Origin: Anthopleura xanthogrammica
Lineage: Eukaryota; Cnidaria; Anthozoa; Actiniaria; Actiniidae
Reading direction: 5' to 3'
Length of the DNA stretch: 64,000 nucleotides
NCBI GenBank assembly: GCA_964019055.1
Contig: OZ025223.1
Span: 4,070,625 to 4,134,624, forward strand
Part shown: positions 1 to 10,989 of the stretch, in pieces
Layout: each line of letters begins with the position of its first letter
Position numbering within the stretch: position 1 is the stretch's first letter
Translations under genes and position numbers: made by a program
The notes under the pieces: generated by a model
The model's database searches: none
What the model was told of the DNA's origin: nothing
The model's input: only the letters and a program-made list of their open reading frames with translations

Positions 1-44
1 CCACCTATCATTCCCCTGCCACCAGTTCACCTAGGCACTCATAC

Positions 45-299
45 CTGAAATGTTGTTATCGAAGGATGAAGAATGCATAGTGCTGGTAGTACTCCAGGTA
101 GATACAGGCTCTGCTGAAGAACAAGCTGTATGAGTAGCACTTCCGCTAGTCACAGGTTCAGAATAGGAAGAGGTTGGAACAGCTTGAGAAACTTTGGCTG
201 GACTTGCTGTTTTGACTGCATCTGAAATGGTTAGAAAAAATATGGTTGGATCCAAACTCTACAAGAAAACCAAAAATCAAAATCTTTAAAGTTTAAATT

Positions 300-359
<60 letters not shown>

Positions 360-3300
360 GCCCAGACGTTGTTTCAGGGTTCAATCTTTGAGTTAGCCAG
401 AGGTTCTTTCAGGGTTGGATAAAATTAATATTCAATATTACCTGTTGAAAGTAAATTAAATAGAGCATCAAATGCTGGGTCTGCTTCCATTAAGTTCAAT
501 ATGTCATCCACAGGAACTTGTGGTTCATCAAGCTGATTAGAAGCCGTGTCATCAACTTTACTTGGTGGCATCTGACTTGACTCTGAGAGTACTTCTGTTG
601 CAGCCTCGTCTTGCTTTGTACTGAGATGCAATAAAAACTACTTGGTAAGTCAAATGAAAAGCACATAACTATCAACTCCTACTCAGACTTCCTTTATTTC
701 TTTCCCTATGTGACAGGCATTTATGTCTTACCTGCCAACCACTTTGTTGATATTTTCTGCTAGTTTCTCCTGTAGTAAAGGAGTGCTGAGGAATGTATCC
801 AGAAGGAGCTGAAAGGAGTATAAAATCATTATTATCATCACCATTCAAAACCACACACACACACACTGTTTTTGATTAGCAGCAGTTTTAAAAGTTTAGA
901 TTGAATAACAAGTGAAACTGCTGCTAATCAAAAACAGTGATGTCACTGTTTGGTTGCTATGGTAACTCTGCCAATGAAATATACATCGTTACAAATTTTA
1001 ATCTTTATGTAGTAGTTGGGTGAAATTTCAAGATGATAGGTGGTTGTATGTAGGAACTGCAGTCGTCCAAAGTCAAGAGGATGAGGACAAGAGAAATTGT
1101 AGGCAGCCTCCTTAATAACTACAGATAACTACAGGTACTTACCGGCATAGCAGCATCAATGTCAAGGTTACTACCATCCAACAAATGCTGGAGGTCAAAG
1201 TTATTGTCTGCAGACATACTAGGATCAGGAACCACTGGAACTTGTCTGTGAAATTCAAACATAGTAATTACGGAATAATATATCAATGAGCCAGCCATAT
1301 AAAGTTCTAGCTACATAAATAATTAAGTTTATTTTCAGTAGAATTAAGGGATCATTGACTGATTTCATACTGTGATTTCATATGAGTTCCTAAAATAATT
1401 GTGATGATGATAACACAAAACTCACATAGCCAGAAAGAGCACATCGAGCTATATAAGATTCTGAAATTTGGTGTTAATCGGATCAATATTAAACGTCTTA
1501 CCAGGGAGGTGGGAGGGAGATGGAGATGAAACTGAATAAATTAGCTCGTGTTCACACCTCGATGTTCCGTACGCTTCATCGATAATCACATTTCAGAAAC
1601 TTGCTTTAACAATGCGGAAACCATAGAAACAACAAGTAACGATTGACCAGACAAGATGGCTGACAATGTGTTTGATTCTGATCTCGAAGCTTTTAACTTT
1701 GATGTAATAGATCAAAAACGAGTGCGAGTGTTTGATCAAAGAATCCAAACACCGAGAAGCGGATGAAAGCACGAGGCCGAAGGCCGAGTGCTTTCATCCG
1801 TTTCGAGGTGTTTGGATTCCCTGATCAAACATGAAGCACGAGTTTTTGATCTGACTTCTCAGTCTCATTATAATTCATTTGTTTTTGAATCTCTGGAGGC
1901 TAAAACATAAGAAATTTCTTCATGATTAGCTTCGGTGGCTCTTTTTCGATTTGATTAATGCAAAAATGCCAAGAAAAAAAAATACTTTACATAACGTCAA
2001 GATGGAGGAAGAGAAAGGAGCTACTTCTCAGTTTCGGCGTCCTAAAAACTCATTAATAATTCATTATCTCAGGGACCAATTAGAACTTTGTATTTCAGTC
2101 ACGTGCATAGGTCTTAATCTATTCTATAATATATAACATCAACCCAAAATTGTCAACGAATTCATTGTTAGTTTAGTTGGTAATACACTAGAATATCAAG
2201 GCAGAGGTTCCCGGTTCGAGTCCCAGTACATCCAAGATAAAATATAACATAAAAATAAAATGTTAGATAAAAAGGTAAGACAGGTGAAAAAGGAGAAAAC
2301 GGTGGAGAATGAAGAAAAAAAAAAGAGTGTAAGGAAAAAAAAGAAAGAGTGAAATCAATGAGAATTGCTTTTATACAGTGTCTTGATCAGTGTCTTGATC
2401 AGTGTCTTGATCAGTGTCTTGATCAGTGTCTTGATCAGTGTCTTGATCAGTGTTTGATCGGTGTGTCAAGACCTATGCACGTGACTGAAATACAAAGTTC
2501 TAATTGGTCCCTGACATCATGAATTATTAATGAGTTTGAGAAGTGTTTGATAAAGGCGATTTGGGACCCCAGGATATATAGGATTGTAATTTCTATGATT
2601 GAGAAATAGATTCAGAGCTCGAAGAAGGAATAGATAAAGCAGGAGAAACAGATCTAGAAGACTTTCGGCGTACCATTTTGATACGAATATGCCAAAATAT
2701 GTTTGACTTTTACAACTTAAAATTTTACGATTTCCACTTTGGAGAGAAAATTTATTGATTGTCGGGTATACAACAATACTATAAGTCTCAGGATTTCTTA
2801 ATTTCAAATATATCTTAATATGCACTTGTCGCAAAGCCGTCAATAAACCAGCTGTCTTGTCCATTAACCAGCTAAAAACATCATTTATCAACACAGATTT
2901 TGTACAAATATTTTGCCTTACCTTTAAAATTGTGTTGTTGCTGTATGTCTTGCTTTGTATATACTTTTCATGGACAATTTTCGAATAATCTATGTAATCG
3001 TAGATACCCGACTCAACATTTGGACATTCAAACTTTGGCGCTAGACCGTACGGAACATCTATTTCGGAAGAGGTGGCTCTTAGCCAATCAAAACGCTCCA
3101 TTTTCGATAATTTATTCAGTTTCATCTCCATCTCCCTCCCACTCCCTGGTCTTACAGATGTTCAAAAATGCAAAAATTGACAAAGAAATGCATTCCCCAC
3201 TGATTCAAACTGTTCCTTGTCATAACTTACTTTAAGGGAGAAGGATTGCTGAAGTTTCTTTTCTTTGGTGGGTGGCTGTAACAAAAGAATTTAATTTTTT

Positions 3301-6300
3301 AAGTTCTTAATTTTATACTTGGTTAAGATTATATTGGTAGAGATTATACACAGGGCTCAAAATAACGGCCAGTCATACGCCGGTCAAGATGTCTGGCATA
3401 TGATATTTTATCTTAATATTTTTTCGAAATATAACCGGTCAACATGTCCGTTCAAAACCGTATTTGACCGGTCAAGTACAAAATTTGGCTGGACATTGAC
3501 CATTGACCGGCCGTTATTTTGGGCCCTGATACAGTCAAACCTCTACACAACAGCCACTGCTGGGACAAAATTATGTGGCCAATGTAGAGAGGTGGCTGTT
3601 GTGGTGAAGTTTCAGGTACAGTATATGTATGAACTCATTGGTAACTGGGACAAAATTTCTTGGCTGTTAAGTAGAGGTGTCCACCTTTTCGCTATGTAGT
3701 TTCATAAAACATTTTGCAAAGAATAACAAAATCTAATCCTTACCCTTTCCTCTTGGGTGACCTTGAAAGTATCTCGATCTTGTTACTTGTGCTTTCCATA
3801 CTATAATGTCCACTAACTGTACTACTTTCTTGTATCATGGTATCGTTTGACGTCACTGCAGATGTTGATCTATCATCAACAACTTCAATCATAGGGATTT
3901 CTGCGCAGTCTGAGTCAGTGGCGGCTGCATGAGTTCGTGAAACATAATTATCTGGACAAGTGCATACAAGTGAGCCTGAACTAGAATTTGGTGTAGCAGT
4001 ATTGAGAGTCGCTTGGTGATTGCTTGAGAAAGAATCTTGTCTGAAATTATTTGAATAAGTTGAACATGAAGTATTCTGCAGTTGCGGCATTTTTTGGTTA
4101 CCAGAATGGCTCAGTAGTGGTTGGCTGGTTGGTAGATTATGTCCAGAACTGTCAGTACTTTGAGCTTGACAAGATAAAATCAAATTTCCAGGTTGTTGCT
4201 GGTCAAGTGAGACACCAGACACAACAACTCCTGGATTAGTCCTTGAAGTCAGAGACAGCGTAAGGTCAACATTGGCTGCCATTGGAGTAAATGGTACCCT
4301 TGGTGAATCAGTATCTGTTACACTCAGCAAAACATGTTGATTTCTATTTGAAATTGATACCAATTCCTGATTGTTCTGTGAAGGGTTTTTGTTATGGTTG
4401 CTGTTTGTTGATGTATTTGGGTGACTAGATGCAGGTTTTGCTGTTTGTAGATTTCCATAGTTAATTCGTCTATCTGTATAAAGAAACAAAGTTGCTGAAT
4501 GGTTACTGCGTCAACACAATATGAAATATGTCTTTGGTTTGACCATCTTCTTTGATGTTGGTGGTTGTGATGATGATAATGATAACAATGGTGGCGCAGG
4601 GCTTTCAGATAAAGGCAGTGGCTGCTGGAGCTCCGGCGGGTGCTTCAATGTTAACTGCCAGCTGCTTTTTCTTTTTCTATAAAAAATCATCAGGTCTATA
4701 CAAATAATTATTGGATCACAGCCAGCTACCTCAGACTTACAACCACCTACTCCAAAACCTTCTGAAAGTCCTGTGGTGGAGGTGATGACAGGGCTCGACA
4801 CTTACATACATCTACTAGTCTCAGACAGGTGAAGATTTGCTGTGGACTAGTGGGTAAAAGACCTTGGGACTAGTGATTATCCACAGTGACTAGCCCAAGG
4901 ACTAGTACCTAAAAAAAGTTAGTGCCGAACACTGGATGATGATAATGATGATGATAACAATATTTCATAAAATTATGAACAAGATTTGGACTTCTAAAGT
5001 ATATTTTCCTCATCACTTACTTGTCCTTTGTTTAACTCTTGGAATCTTATTTTCAGGGAGTGTATGGTACCTAGGAATAGAAAAAGAATGGAATATTTAG
5101 CCCTGTGTACCTTCTATCACATATCATGATATTAGAATAGGGTTCGAAATTCCCACAAGATAATTGGCTAAATGTGAGTTGAAAATTACAAATATTGAGT
5201 GAAAAGAAACTCACATTTTCTAGCTAGTTCTTTTTTTAGAAAATAATCATGATATGCAATGAAAAACAAAGTCTCTGCATCTGCATTTAATCCATTTATC
5301 TTGTAGCTGCTCAATGCACAAGATGAATTATCTTGGTCGGTCTGAGACCTGTGGGAATTGTGACATCGTCGATTCCTGTTGGCCTTGGATCGACCGTTCT
5401 GGGTCTCCCGTTATCGGCGTTATGTGACGGAAATAGGTGTATACCTAGCCTGCCCATCCAACTTTCTTTATGAGTTTGAATTTCGTAAAGTTTTATTTAT
5501 TATCGTATTATCTTTAGTCCATTTATAATTGGCCTTCATATCTAGTTTCAATTAGTTTTAGTTTCGTTGAGTTTTTTTTATTATCAAGGATTTTTTTATT
5601 TATTTTATTTTATTTTATTTTTTTATTTTACTAGTTTTATTGTTTCGTGATTGTGAGGGCACTGAGACCCAGTTGTGGTGCCCTAGAACTGTTCATTATT
5701 ATTATTATTATCTTGTCACTAAAAAATTGAAAATCTAATCCAGTAGAATAATCTTGAATCTCTAGATTTTTTATGACTATAGAGGTCTTGCACCATCACA
5801 TAACAGCAGCCATGTTGGATGGCAGGAACGATTTTATTGTTCTACCATCTAACCACAGGCAGCCCAAGCTATATTATGGGCGCTGTCATATGATGGTGCA
5901 AAACGTCTATAGTTTGCATGATAGTGTCATTTTGGACCACCCCTACCAGAATACTTTGTGAATTTTATTTCATATTCAAACTTGCATTCCCTCATGAGAA
6001 TAGTAAGACAATTGGTGCTAATGAACTGAACAACAGAAAGTGTGCAAGGGATTCTGGTAGTAGAGGTTAATGATGCAACAATGCAAAAATTAATGTCCTA
6101 TTACCACTGTTTTTATTGCTACATGCTGATTGAAACAATACGGTAGTAAGATAACTGCTTATGAAATCAATAAATTAATATCAAGTTTTTTCACAGTCAC
6201 TTCATGCTGGTCTAAACCTAAAAGTACTGTAACTTACTTCAGTTGTCCCACAATGACATCCAACTTCTTCCAGAGGGAATGTAGAACCTTAGCAGGATCA

Positions 6301-8279
6301 TTGTTAGGATTACTTGCTATAGAATAATAAGAAAAAATGTTATACTAATAATATTTTTTTATAATATTTTTCTTCTCTACAACTCATCAAAAGGATACTA
6401 GCCCATGGAGAAAGGAATGCAGACTAAAACGTTGATGTTTGTCTGCATATTCATAGACATTTGTGGATATAGCCGTCATATGAATTTGTCTGTCAAAACC
6501 ATGGTGAGGTGGGTTCGGTAGTAAGGCTCAACGTTACTGGTCAAAATGACTGGCAAGTCAAAGGCTTAACCTGACTAGTTCCAATTCCGGCCAGACATTG
6601 TCTATTGACTAGATGTTATTATACTAGCCCTGCAAGTATCTAAAAATCAACCTCCCCCCCCCCCCCCCCAACAAATTACCTATCCAAAAAGCAGAGCTCT
6701 TTACCAATAAATCATATCCTCATTTAAGCACCCCTACACCCCTTACGGGCCAGATTGGAAAAAAGTTTTTACTTTATCTGACTACCAAAATACAGATTTA
6801 TTATTATTATTATTACAAACATAGCACCTCCTCAATAAAGTACCTGTGCTAAAAATCCTACCTCTTTTTGAGGAGACACTTGATATTCTCACAAAATCAG
6901 TTTATTAACTAACCTGTATCCTTGATTTCAACATACTCCTCCAGTATTGTCTTCAGAGAAGAATATTGTGTTAATGGATCCTGTGACATGGAAATAAGAG
7001 ATGATTTTAAAGATTGCTCCATAATTTTGACTCAAGCTTATACGTTGTTTCAGGGTTTGATCTGTGAGTTAGCCATGCCCTGACTTAGATCAGCCCAGAG
7101 GTTGTTTCAGGGTTGGATCTGTGAGTTAGCCATGCCCTGACTTAGATCAGCCCAGAGGTTGTTTCAGGGTTCAATCTGTGAGTTAGCCATGCCCTGACTT
7201 AGATCAGCCCAGTGGTTGTTTCAGGGTTTGATCTGTGAGTTAGCCATGCCCTGACTTAGATCAGCCCAGAGGTTGTTTCAGGGTTCAATCTGTGAGTTAG
7301 CCATGCCCTGACTTAGATCAGCCCAGAGGTTGTTTCAGGGTTTGATCTGTGAGTTAGCCATGCCCTGACTTACATCAGCCCAGAGGTTGTTTCAGGGTTT
7401 GATCTGTGAGTTAGCCATGGCCTGGCTTAGATCAGCTTAGAGGTTGTTTTAGGGTTCTATCTGTGAGTTAGCCATGCCCTGACTTTGATCAGCCCAGAGG
7501 TTGTTTCAGGGTTTGATCTGTGAGTTAGCCATGCCCTGGCTTAGATCAGCCCAGTGGTTGTTTCAGGGTTTGATCTGTGAGTTAGCATAGATCAACCAAG
7601 AGGTTGTTTCTGAATCCACTTACCTTTTTTGCATCACTACATTCTTCCTGAAACGTTTCTGCTGTTCTCTGCAGTCCTTCCTCCTCTAAATAACCTGAAG
7701 AATGCAAGAAAATAATAATCATATAGATCCTAGCTTTGACTTAGGTTATATCGAAGTTTTCCTATATCAAACCTATATTTCACATCCAGATCATTTACAA
7801 CGTGAAATTAAATGATTCATAAGTCAAAATAGGTCAAGGTATGTCATTTTTCCCCAATAGAATCCCTTTACATGTAGTTATCAAGATTTGTTCAAGTCTT
7901 GCATTATTCAATAATAAAATAAACAGCTTAAACAAAGCTTGGCAAAACAAGCTTTGCATCAACATCACAAACCAAGCGCTTTGTCGATAGAATTTGGACG
8001 TTTGCATTTTAATTCTCGATGTTGAACTCCAATTCTTAGATAAATCATAGCTATCTACGGCTTCATATACATTAAAGAGAAGTATCAACCTTAAATAACT
8101 GGTAAAAAAACTGATTTACAAGTTATTTTATTGTTTGATCTCTAGTGTTTTGGTCGTTTTTCATGACCTCAAAATGGTGATCAAATTTACGCTAGGTTTT
8201 TCAAAAATAAAGCATTTAAAAGTACAATAAAATCCTACTTACCAAGTACTAGCCTTGCTAGGGAAGATGGAGGTATCAT
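45..8279 (-). CDS. NPAT: NPAT-like histone-gene transcription coactivator (5' part, 3' end outside window)
   Basis: NPAT is the cyclin E/CDK2 substrate that activates replication-dependent histone genes at histone locus bodies in the nucleus. Exons read on the minus strand: 8279-8243, 7694-7624, 6980-6914, 6316-6238, 5070-5021, about 4691-4511, 4473-3744, 3275-3231, 1245-1143, 808-732, 620-442, 221-45, then off the left edge. The first two exons encode a LisH domain (LARLVLGYLEEEGLQ, then AETFQEECSD), in the place and form of the NPAT N-terminus; the third gives LKTILEEYVEIKD. Exons at 808-732 (LLQEKLAENINKVVG) and 620-442 (ILNLMEADPAFDALFNLL) match two conserved NPAT blocks in the right order. 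The 730-bp exon is Ser/Thr/Asn/Gln-rich and low in structure. All phases agree except around the sixth exon (KRKSSWQLTLKHPPELQQ frame): the fifth exon leaves one base where two are needed, and the frame meets TGA near 4511, so its borders are unresolved. Family call is firm; exon 6 is not. Confidence 0.9.
301..354. repeat. (CT)n microsatellite
   Basis: Uninterrupted CT dinucleotide run in an NPAT intron between exons 442-620 and 45-221. It is followed at 355-418 by a decayed piece of the 57-bp repeat (GTTGTTTCAGGGTTCAATC). Confidence 0.97.
866..937. repeat. Short inverted repeat (hairpin)
   Basis: CTGTTTTTGATTAGCAGCAG at 866 returns as its reverse complement ending at about 937, with a loop of roughly 30 bases. 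It sits in the NPAT intron between exons 808-732 and 1245-1143 and looks like a small MITE remnant. Confidence 0.7.
1708..1851. repeat. Near-perfect hairpin inside the foldback element
   Basis: Two arms of about 65 bp pair around the short centre GAGGCCGAAGGCCGAG: the sequence from GATCAAAAACGAGTG to AAAGCACGAG returns reversed. A hairpin with the same GAGGCCGAAGGCCGA centre is at 40102-40200, so this is a dispersed palindromic element nested in the foldback. Confidence 0.8.
2165..2222 (+). repeat. tRNA-like (SINE-head) segment
   Basis: GTTTAGTTGGTAATACAC resembles a tRNA D-arm/box A and GGTTCGAGTCC is a good box B about 35 bases later. There is no closed acceptor stem that I can fold, so this is read as a tRNA pseudogene or SINE head rather than a working tRNA. 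It lies in the loop of the foldback. Confidence 0.5.
2380..2456. repeat. 12-bp minisatellite
   Basis: About six copies of TCTTGATCAGTG in direct tandem, with decay at the right end (TGTTTGATCGGTG). It lies near the centre of the foldback element. Confidence 0.95.
2517..3131 (-). CDS. Uncharacterised 204-codon open frame in the right arm of the foldback element
   Basis: An uninterrupted frame starts with MEMKLNKLSKMERFDWLRAT inside the terminal repeat and runs inward. It is long for such AT-rich DNA. A candidate splice donor (AAAGGTAAGG) falls after NNTILK near residue 67; the part before it looks protein-like (SSEIDVPYGLAPKFECPNVE), the part after is Leu/Tyr-rich and less so. I recognise no domain and no transposase motif. 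It may be an exon carried by the element, a captured host fragment, or chance. Confidence 0.25.
   Translation of the reverse strand: MEMKLNKLSKMERFDWLRATSSEIDVPYGLAPKFECPNVESGIYDYIDYSKIVHEKYIQSKTYSNNTILKVRQNICTKSVLINDVFSWLMDKTAGLLTALRQVHIKIYLKLRNPETYSIVVYPTINKFSLQSGNRKILSCKSQTYFGIFVSKWYAESLLDLFLLLYLFLLRALNLFLNHRNYNPIYPGVPNRLYQTLLKLINNS
3351..3528. mobile_element. MITE with CAGGG...CCCTG ends
   Basis: CAGGGCTCAAAATAACGGCC at 3351 is mirrored by GGCCGTTATTTTGGGCCCTG ending at 3528. Both sides carry ATACA, a likely 5-bp target duplication. The inside is made of short GACCGGTCAA-type motifs in both orientations. CAGGG ends are common in hAT-type non-autonomous elements, although hAT targets are usually 8 bp. 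Confidence 0.8.
4789..4933. mobile_element. MITE, CAGGGCTCGACACT family
   Basis: CAGGGCTCGACACTTA at 4789 pairs with TTAGTGCCGAACACTG ending at 4933. The inside has repeated GGACTAGT motifs. It lies in the NPAT intron next to the exon whose phase does not close. The ends resemble the 3351-3528 element. Confidence 0.7.
5330..5712 (+). repeat. Probable retroposon fragment with (ATT)n tail
   Basis: A block with higher GC (GGTCTGAGACCTGTGGG, CTGGGTCTCCCGTTATCGG) passes into T-rich DNA and ends GGTGCCCTAGAACTGTTC followed by ATT repeats at about 5694-5712. A simple-repeat tail after a defined 3' end is typical of non-LTR retroposons and their SINEs. No reverse-transcriptase frame is present. Confidence 0.4.
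5770..5921. mobile_element. MITE with CTATAGAGGTTTTGCACCAT ends
   Basis: CTATAGAGGTCTTGCACCAT at 5770 is mirrored by ATGGTGCAAAACGTCTATAG. It contains AACCACAGGCAGCCCAAGC, a motif that recurs in other short elements of the window (12007-12187, 54239-54342, 57690-57960). TA at the tips suggests a Tc1/mariner-type target. Confidence 0.8.
6520..6630. repeat. Decayed MITE of the CTCAACGTTACTGGTC type
   Basis: AAGGCTCAACGTTACTGG on the left and TGACTAGATGTTATTATACTAGCCCTG on the right are imperfect inverted copies and resemble the ends of the 3351-3528 element. Conservation is low. Confidence 0.4.
7044..7605 (+). repeat. 57-bp tandem array (about 9.5 copies) in NPAT intron 2
   Basis: Unit: CAGCCCAGAGGTTGTTTCAG, then GGTTSRATCTGTGAGTTAGC, then CATGCCCTGACTTAGAT; period is exactly 57 bp. 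Copies differ by scattered single bases. The array ends about 15 bp from the splice donor of the exon 7694-7624. The same unit forms the 3' tail of the SINE at 61864-62717 and recurs at 33640-33967, 27583-27690 and 28640-28690. There are no unique spacers, so it is not a CRISPR array. Confidence 0.95.
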
Positions 8280-8366
8280 CTTAATAGAGATAATATGCGA
8301 GGATTATGAGAAATCATTGAATTTAAGGTTAAAAACATAAAAACAAATGTTGAAATTTTGACTCGA

Positions 8367-8376
8367 TTTTCGCGGG
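8367..8376. promoter_or_regulatory. E2F-like site upstream of NPAT
   Basis: TTTTCGCGGG lies about 90 bp upstream of the NPAT start codon at 8279 and fits the E2F consensus TTTSSCGC. Vertebrate NPAT is known to be E2F-controlled at G1/S, so the position makes sense. A ten-base match alone is weak evidence. Confidence 0.4.
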
Positions 8377-8705
8377 AGTTTGCTGTCATGGATAATACGC
8401 ATGCTTATTACGGTCATCCGCTGAACTGGAAAGCTGGCTCACTTACCACAGGGAACCCAATAAGATACCACAGGGAACCCAACGAAATATTACTTTTTTT
8501 AGACAAACTCACAGATGAATGATATGCATGCTATAAATGTATAAGAAGTTCAAAAAGTAGTAATTTTAGTTGTAGCTCACACTTCTCTTCATTTGAAAAT
8601 TGACATAGCGCTAACTGGTCACGTGACCCTACCCCTTAAAACGAGCAGTTGTGACAAAATGAACACCAGTGAAACGAGCACCTCGATATTAGATTGACTA
8701 TAAAG

Positions 8706-9034
8706 GGGTGATTCGCCCGAAAGGGGTACCTTTTTCAGGCCGGAGGTATAGAAAAGGTTGGGAATTTGTGACTTTTTGGTATAAAAAAAGGGTCCGGAAT
8801 TCGCTGGTTTAGGTATAGAAAAGGATGGGGAAGCTAAAATTACTATTTAAGGAAATGAAACTGAGCTTGCACGCACGTTTGCGCGATGTTCGATATTCAT
8901 AACTGGTCTACTTCAAAATTAAGGCATATTAAAGGAGTAACTTTTCAGGAAAAAAGGTATATAAAAGGGGTACTTTTTTGCCGAAAGTTTGTATATAAAA
9001 GGGTTGGGGATCAAAAAACCGGGCGAAGCATCCC
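8706..9034. mobile_element. MITE with GGATGCTTCGCCCGGTTTTT-like ends
   Basis: GGGGTGATTCGCCCGAAAGG on the left is mirrored by AAACCGGGCGAAGCATCCCC on the right. Between them are AAAAGGGGTACCTTTTT-like motifs in both arms. The inside has no coding frame. Confidence 0.7.
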
Positions 9035-9296
9035 CGTACAAAATGTTTAGAAGTACCCCTGCTCCTTCCCTCCCCCCGGGGCGCCAGCGTCGTCGCCTAA
9101 ACCTACCCGAAGCGAAATAGCACCTCTGGAGTCAGGCCCTGTGTTGAGTGGCAAGATCGTGCCTCCCTCCCTCCCTCCCTCCTTCCCTCGCTCTATCTCT
9201 CTTTTAGGCGAGACAACCAACGCCAACAATAATTAAGTACAAAGAAAGGAAAACAGCCATAAATACACTTTTGTCTCTATGTTCATCTGTCTGATC

Positions 9297-9337
9297 TGTC
9301 TGTCCGTCCGTCCGTCCGTCCGTCCGTCCGTCCGTCT
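9297..9337. repeat. (GTCC)n microsatellite
   Basis: About nine GTCC units, bounded by CTGTCTGT and CTATCAATC. The Ser/Val/Arg/Pro frame over it is an artefact of the repeat. Confidence 0.95.
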
Positions 9338-9811
9338 ATCAATCATCAATCAACCCCCACCCCTCCCCCTGATCATGAAAATTGCCTTCAATTTTCTTGA
9401 TTTCGCTGTTATCAACCTAAATCTACATAGTTTTACGATTACATACACTACGATCTTGAAGGGCCCATAAACATCATTATATTAATTTAGTCCCTTAACA
9501 CTTCAATTAAGGAAGTCCAAAAATGACCACAAAAATACAACGCTATATTAGACACGAAACAGTTTAGCAGAGGAAGTATGGTTAATTTAATCCTGGTATT
9601 TCCTCCGACATTACAAGATTCTCGGCTCGCTTACACAGGTTAGGCTCGTACCGGGTGGCGGAGGTCAAAGGACGGAGACGCCATTTCTAATTGCAATCAT
9701 CAGCAAGTCATATTCTATCACGTACTTGTCACAAGTCTTCCAAGTAAGATTCTTTAAATAGAAAATCATAACATGATTACATTACATAATTGGCGAATAT
9801 AATTTAAAAGT

Positions 9812-9872
9812 ATGTGGGGGGGGGGGGTGGGGGGGTGGGGGTTGGGGGTTGGGGGTTGGGGCGGGGGCGGAG
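9812..9872. repeat. G-run tract
   Basis: Runs of five to ten G separated by T or TT on the plus strand. This could form a G-quadruplex, but it lies far from any gene found here. Related C-runs and G-runs occur at 6653-6669, 40048-40075, 40807-40822 and 41307-41319. Confidence 0.9.
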
Positions 9873-10335
9873 AAGAGGATGAGCCTGGGCAAATCAGTAC
9901 ACGACACAAGTTTTGGATGGAGCTCAAGCTCTTTCGTTAAAGAAAAGTGTATCCTCCCCTCCTCCCCCTAGCCCCGCCGTTTATGCATTACAAAAAGATC
10001 GATTAAAGAGCTTTGGCGGGATAGGTTCATGCACGTGATCACCGAAGTTATGGACGTAACAAAAATGCACAATTCCTTTCATGTATTTCTCTGTTATTTT
10101 CCATTTTAGGTCCTTTCTGACCCTTGAGCAATTATAAAATTTCTAAAAGGTTGTACATAATAAGATGATAATTTTTCAAGCAAGAATTGTATTTTTCAAG
10201 GGATGGTTGAGTTTTCTTCTTCGGACCCCATTGCAAGTTACCATGGTAACTTGGTAACATGGTTGGTTCTAATAAGGTAAGGTTTTCGCAAAATGACGTC
10301 ACAAAGCCTAGTCACATGCTCATCTTCCAAGGCAT

Positions 10336-10468
10336 ATAGACGTGACGTCAGAGCAGCTCAATTTGGAGGGCAAAACAAAAGAATTTCATTCTGATCTCCT
10401 GAGGATTGGAACCTATTGTTTTGTCCTCCAAATCGAGCTGCATTCCGACGTGCTGCAAGGGGTTTATA
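10336..10468. mobile_element. Palindromic MITE, CTCAATTTGGAGGACAAAAC family
   Basis: ATAGACGTGACGTCAGAGCA on the left and a right arm ending ATTCCGACGTGCTGCAAGGGG; both arms carry GCAGCTC(A/G)ATTTGGAGG(A/G)CAAAAC facing inward. Other copies: 52211-52346 (best), 49927-50045, 31276-31378, and a decayed one at 12630-12705. TA-rich tips suggest a TA target. Confidence 0.8.
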
Positions 10469-10989
10469 TATAGCCGGCATTCTATCAAAACAAAAATAGT
10501 GCTTGCAAATATTTTTTCACGAATTTTTAATACCATGCTATATTGCTCTTGAAAAATGCCCTCAGCCGCGCATGACAAAATGACCACTGATGTGACTAGC
10601 CCTTGCTACGTCGTTTTGTTTGCAACTCTTACACTACTCCAAGATGCAAGAATGGTTCATGATGGTTCATGTCGTATACTCCCAGGGAAAAATTCTCGTA
10701 GGGGCCGGGAGCTCGGGGACCTTCCGTGTTTTACAATAATTCAATACCTAGCCGCACCTCTTCTGTAAAACCCTAAATTTATTCTCGGGTATCTATTACC
10801 ATTTTGGAAAGATAAGAGTATAATTGAGATTCCGCTTTGCTCATTGTTCCATGCAGAGCAGAAGTGAATTGAGAGTCACGAATCTGCTGTCAAACACAGG
10901 AAGTGGAATACAATATCCAGTAGCAGGTGCAATATATGCATGCAGTGAGCAGAACGTTAACCTTCAAATTTGTTATCTATACTCTGCAT

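Larger units (their letters stand above)
1501..3149. mobile_element. Foldback (long inverted-repeat) element in an NPAT intron
   Basis: The ends are inverted copies: from 1501 CCAGGGAG(G/T) and GGGAGGGAGATGGAGATG, continuing for about 45 bp, returns reversed ending at 3149. GATGTTCCGTACG recurs further in on both arms. A second, inner pair of arms (about 2051-2116 and 2468-2534) also matches inverted. Both outer ends are flanked by TCTTA (1496-1500 and 3150-3154), a good 5-bp target-site duplication. Inside are a hairpin at 1708-1851, a tRNA-like box A/box B segment at about 2165-2222, a 12-bp minisatellite at 2380-2456 and a 204-codon frame on the minus strand. No transposase is recognised. 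Confidence 0.75.

Noticed and set aside
4511..4513. Selenocysteine-type readthrough of the in-frame TGA in NPAT exon 6
   Set aside because: NPAT is not a selenoprotein and the exon borders themselves are uncertain; a misassigned border or sequence error is simpler.
7044..7605. CRISPR-like regular array
   Set aside because: The whole 57-bp period is repeated; there are no unique spacers, and the genome is animal.
8280..9000. Divergent ATM gene next to NPAT, as in vertebrates
   Set aside because: No kinase or HEAT-repeat exons are found upstream; the next gene is FOXO, 12.7 kb away on the same strand.
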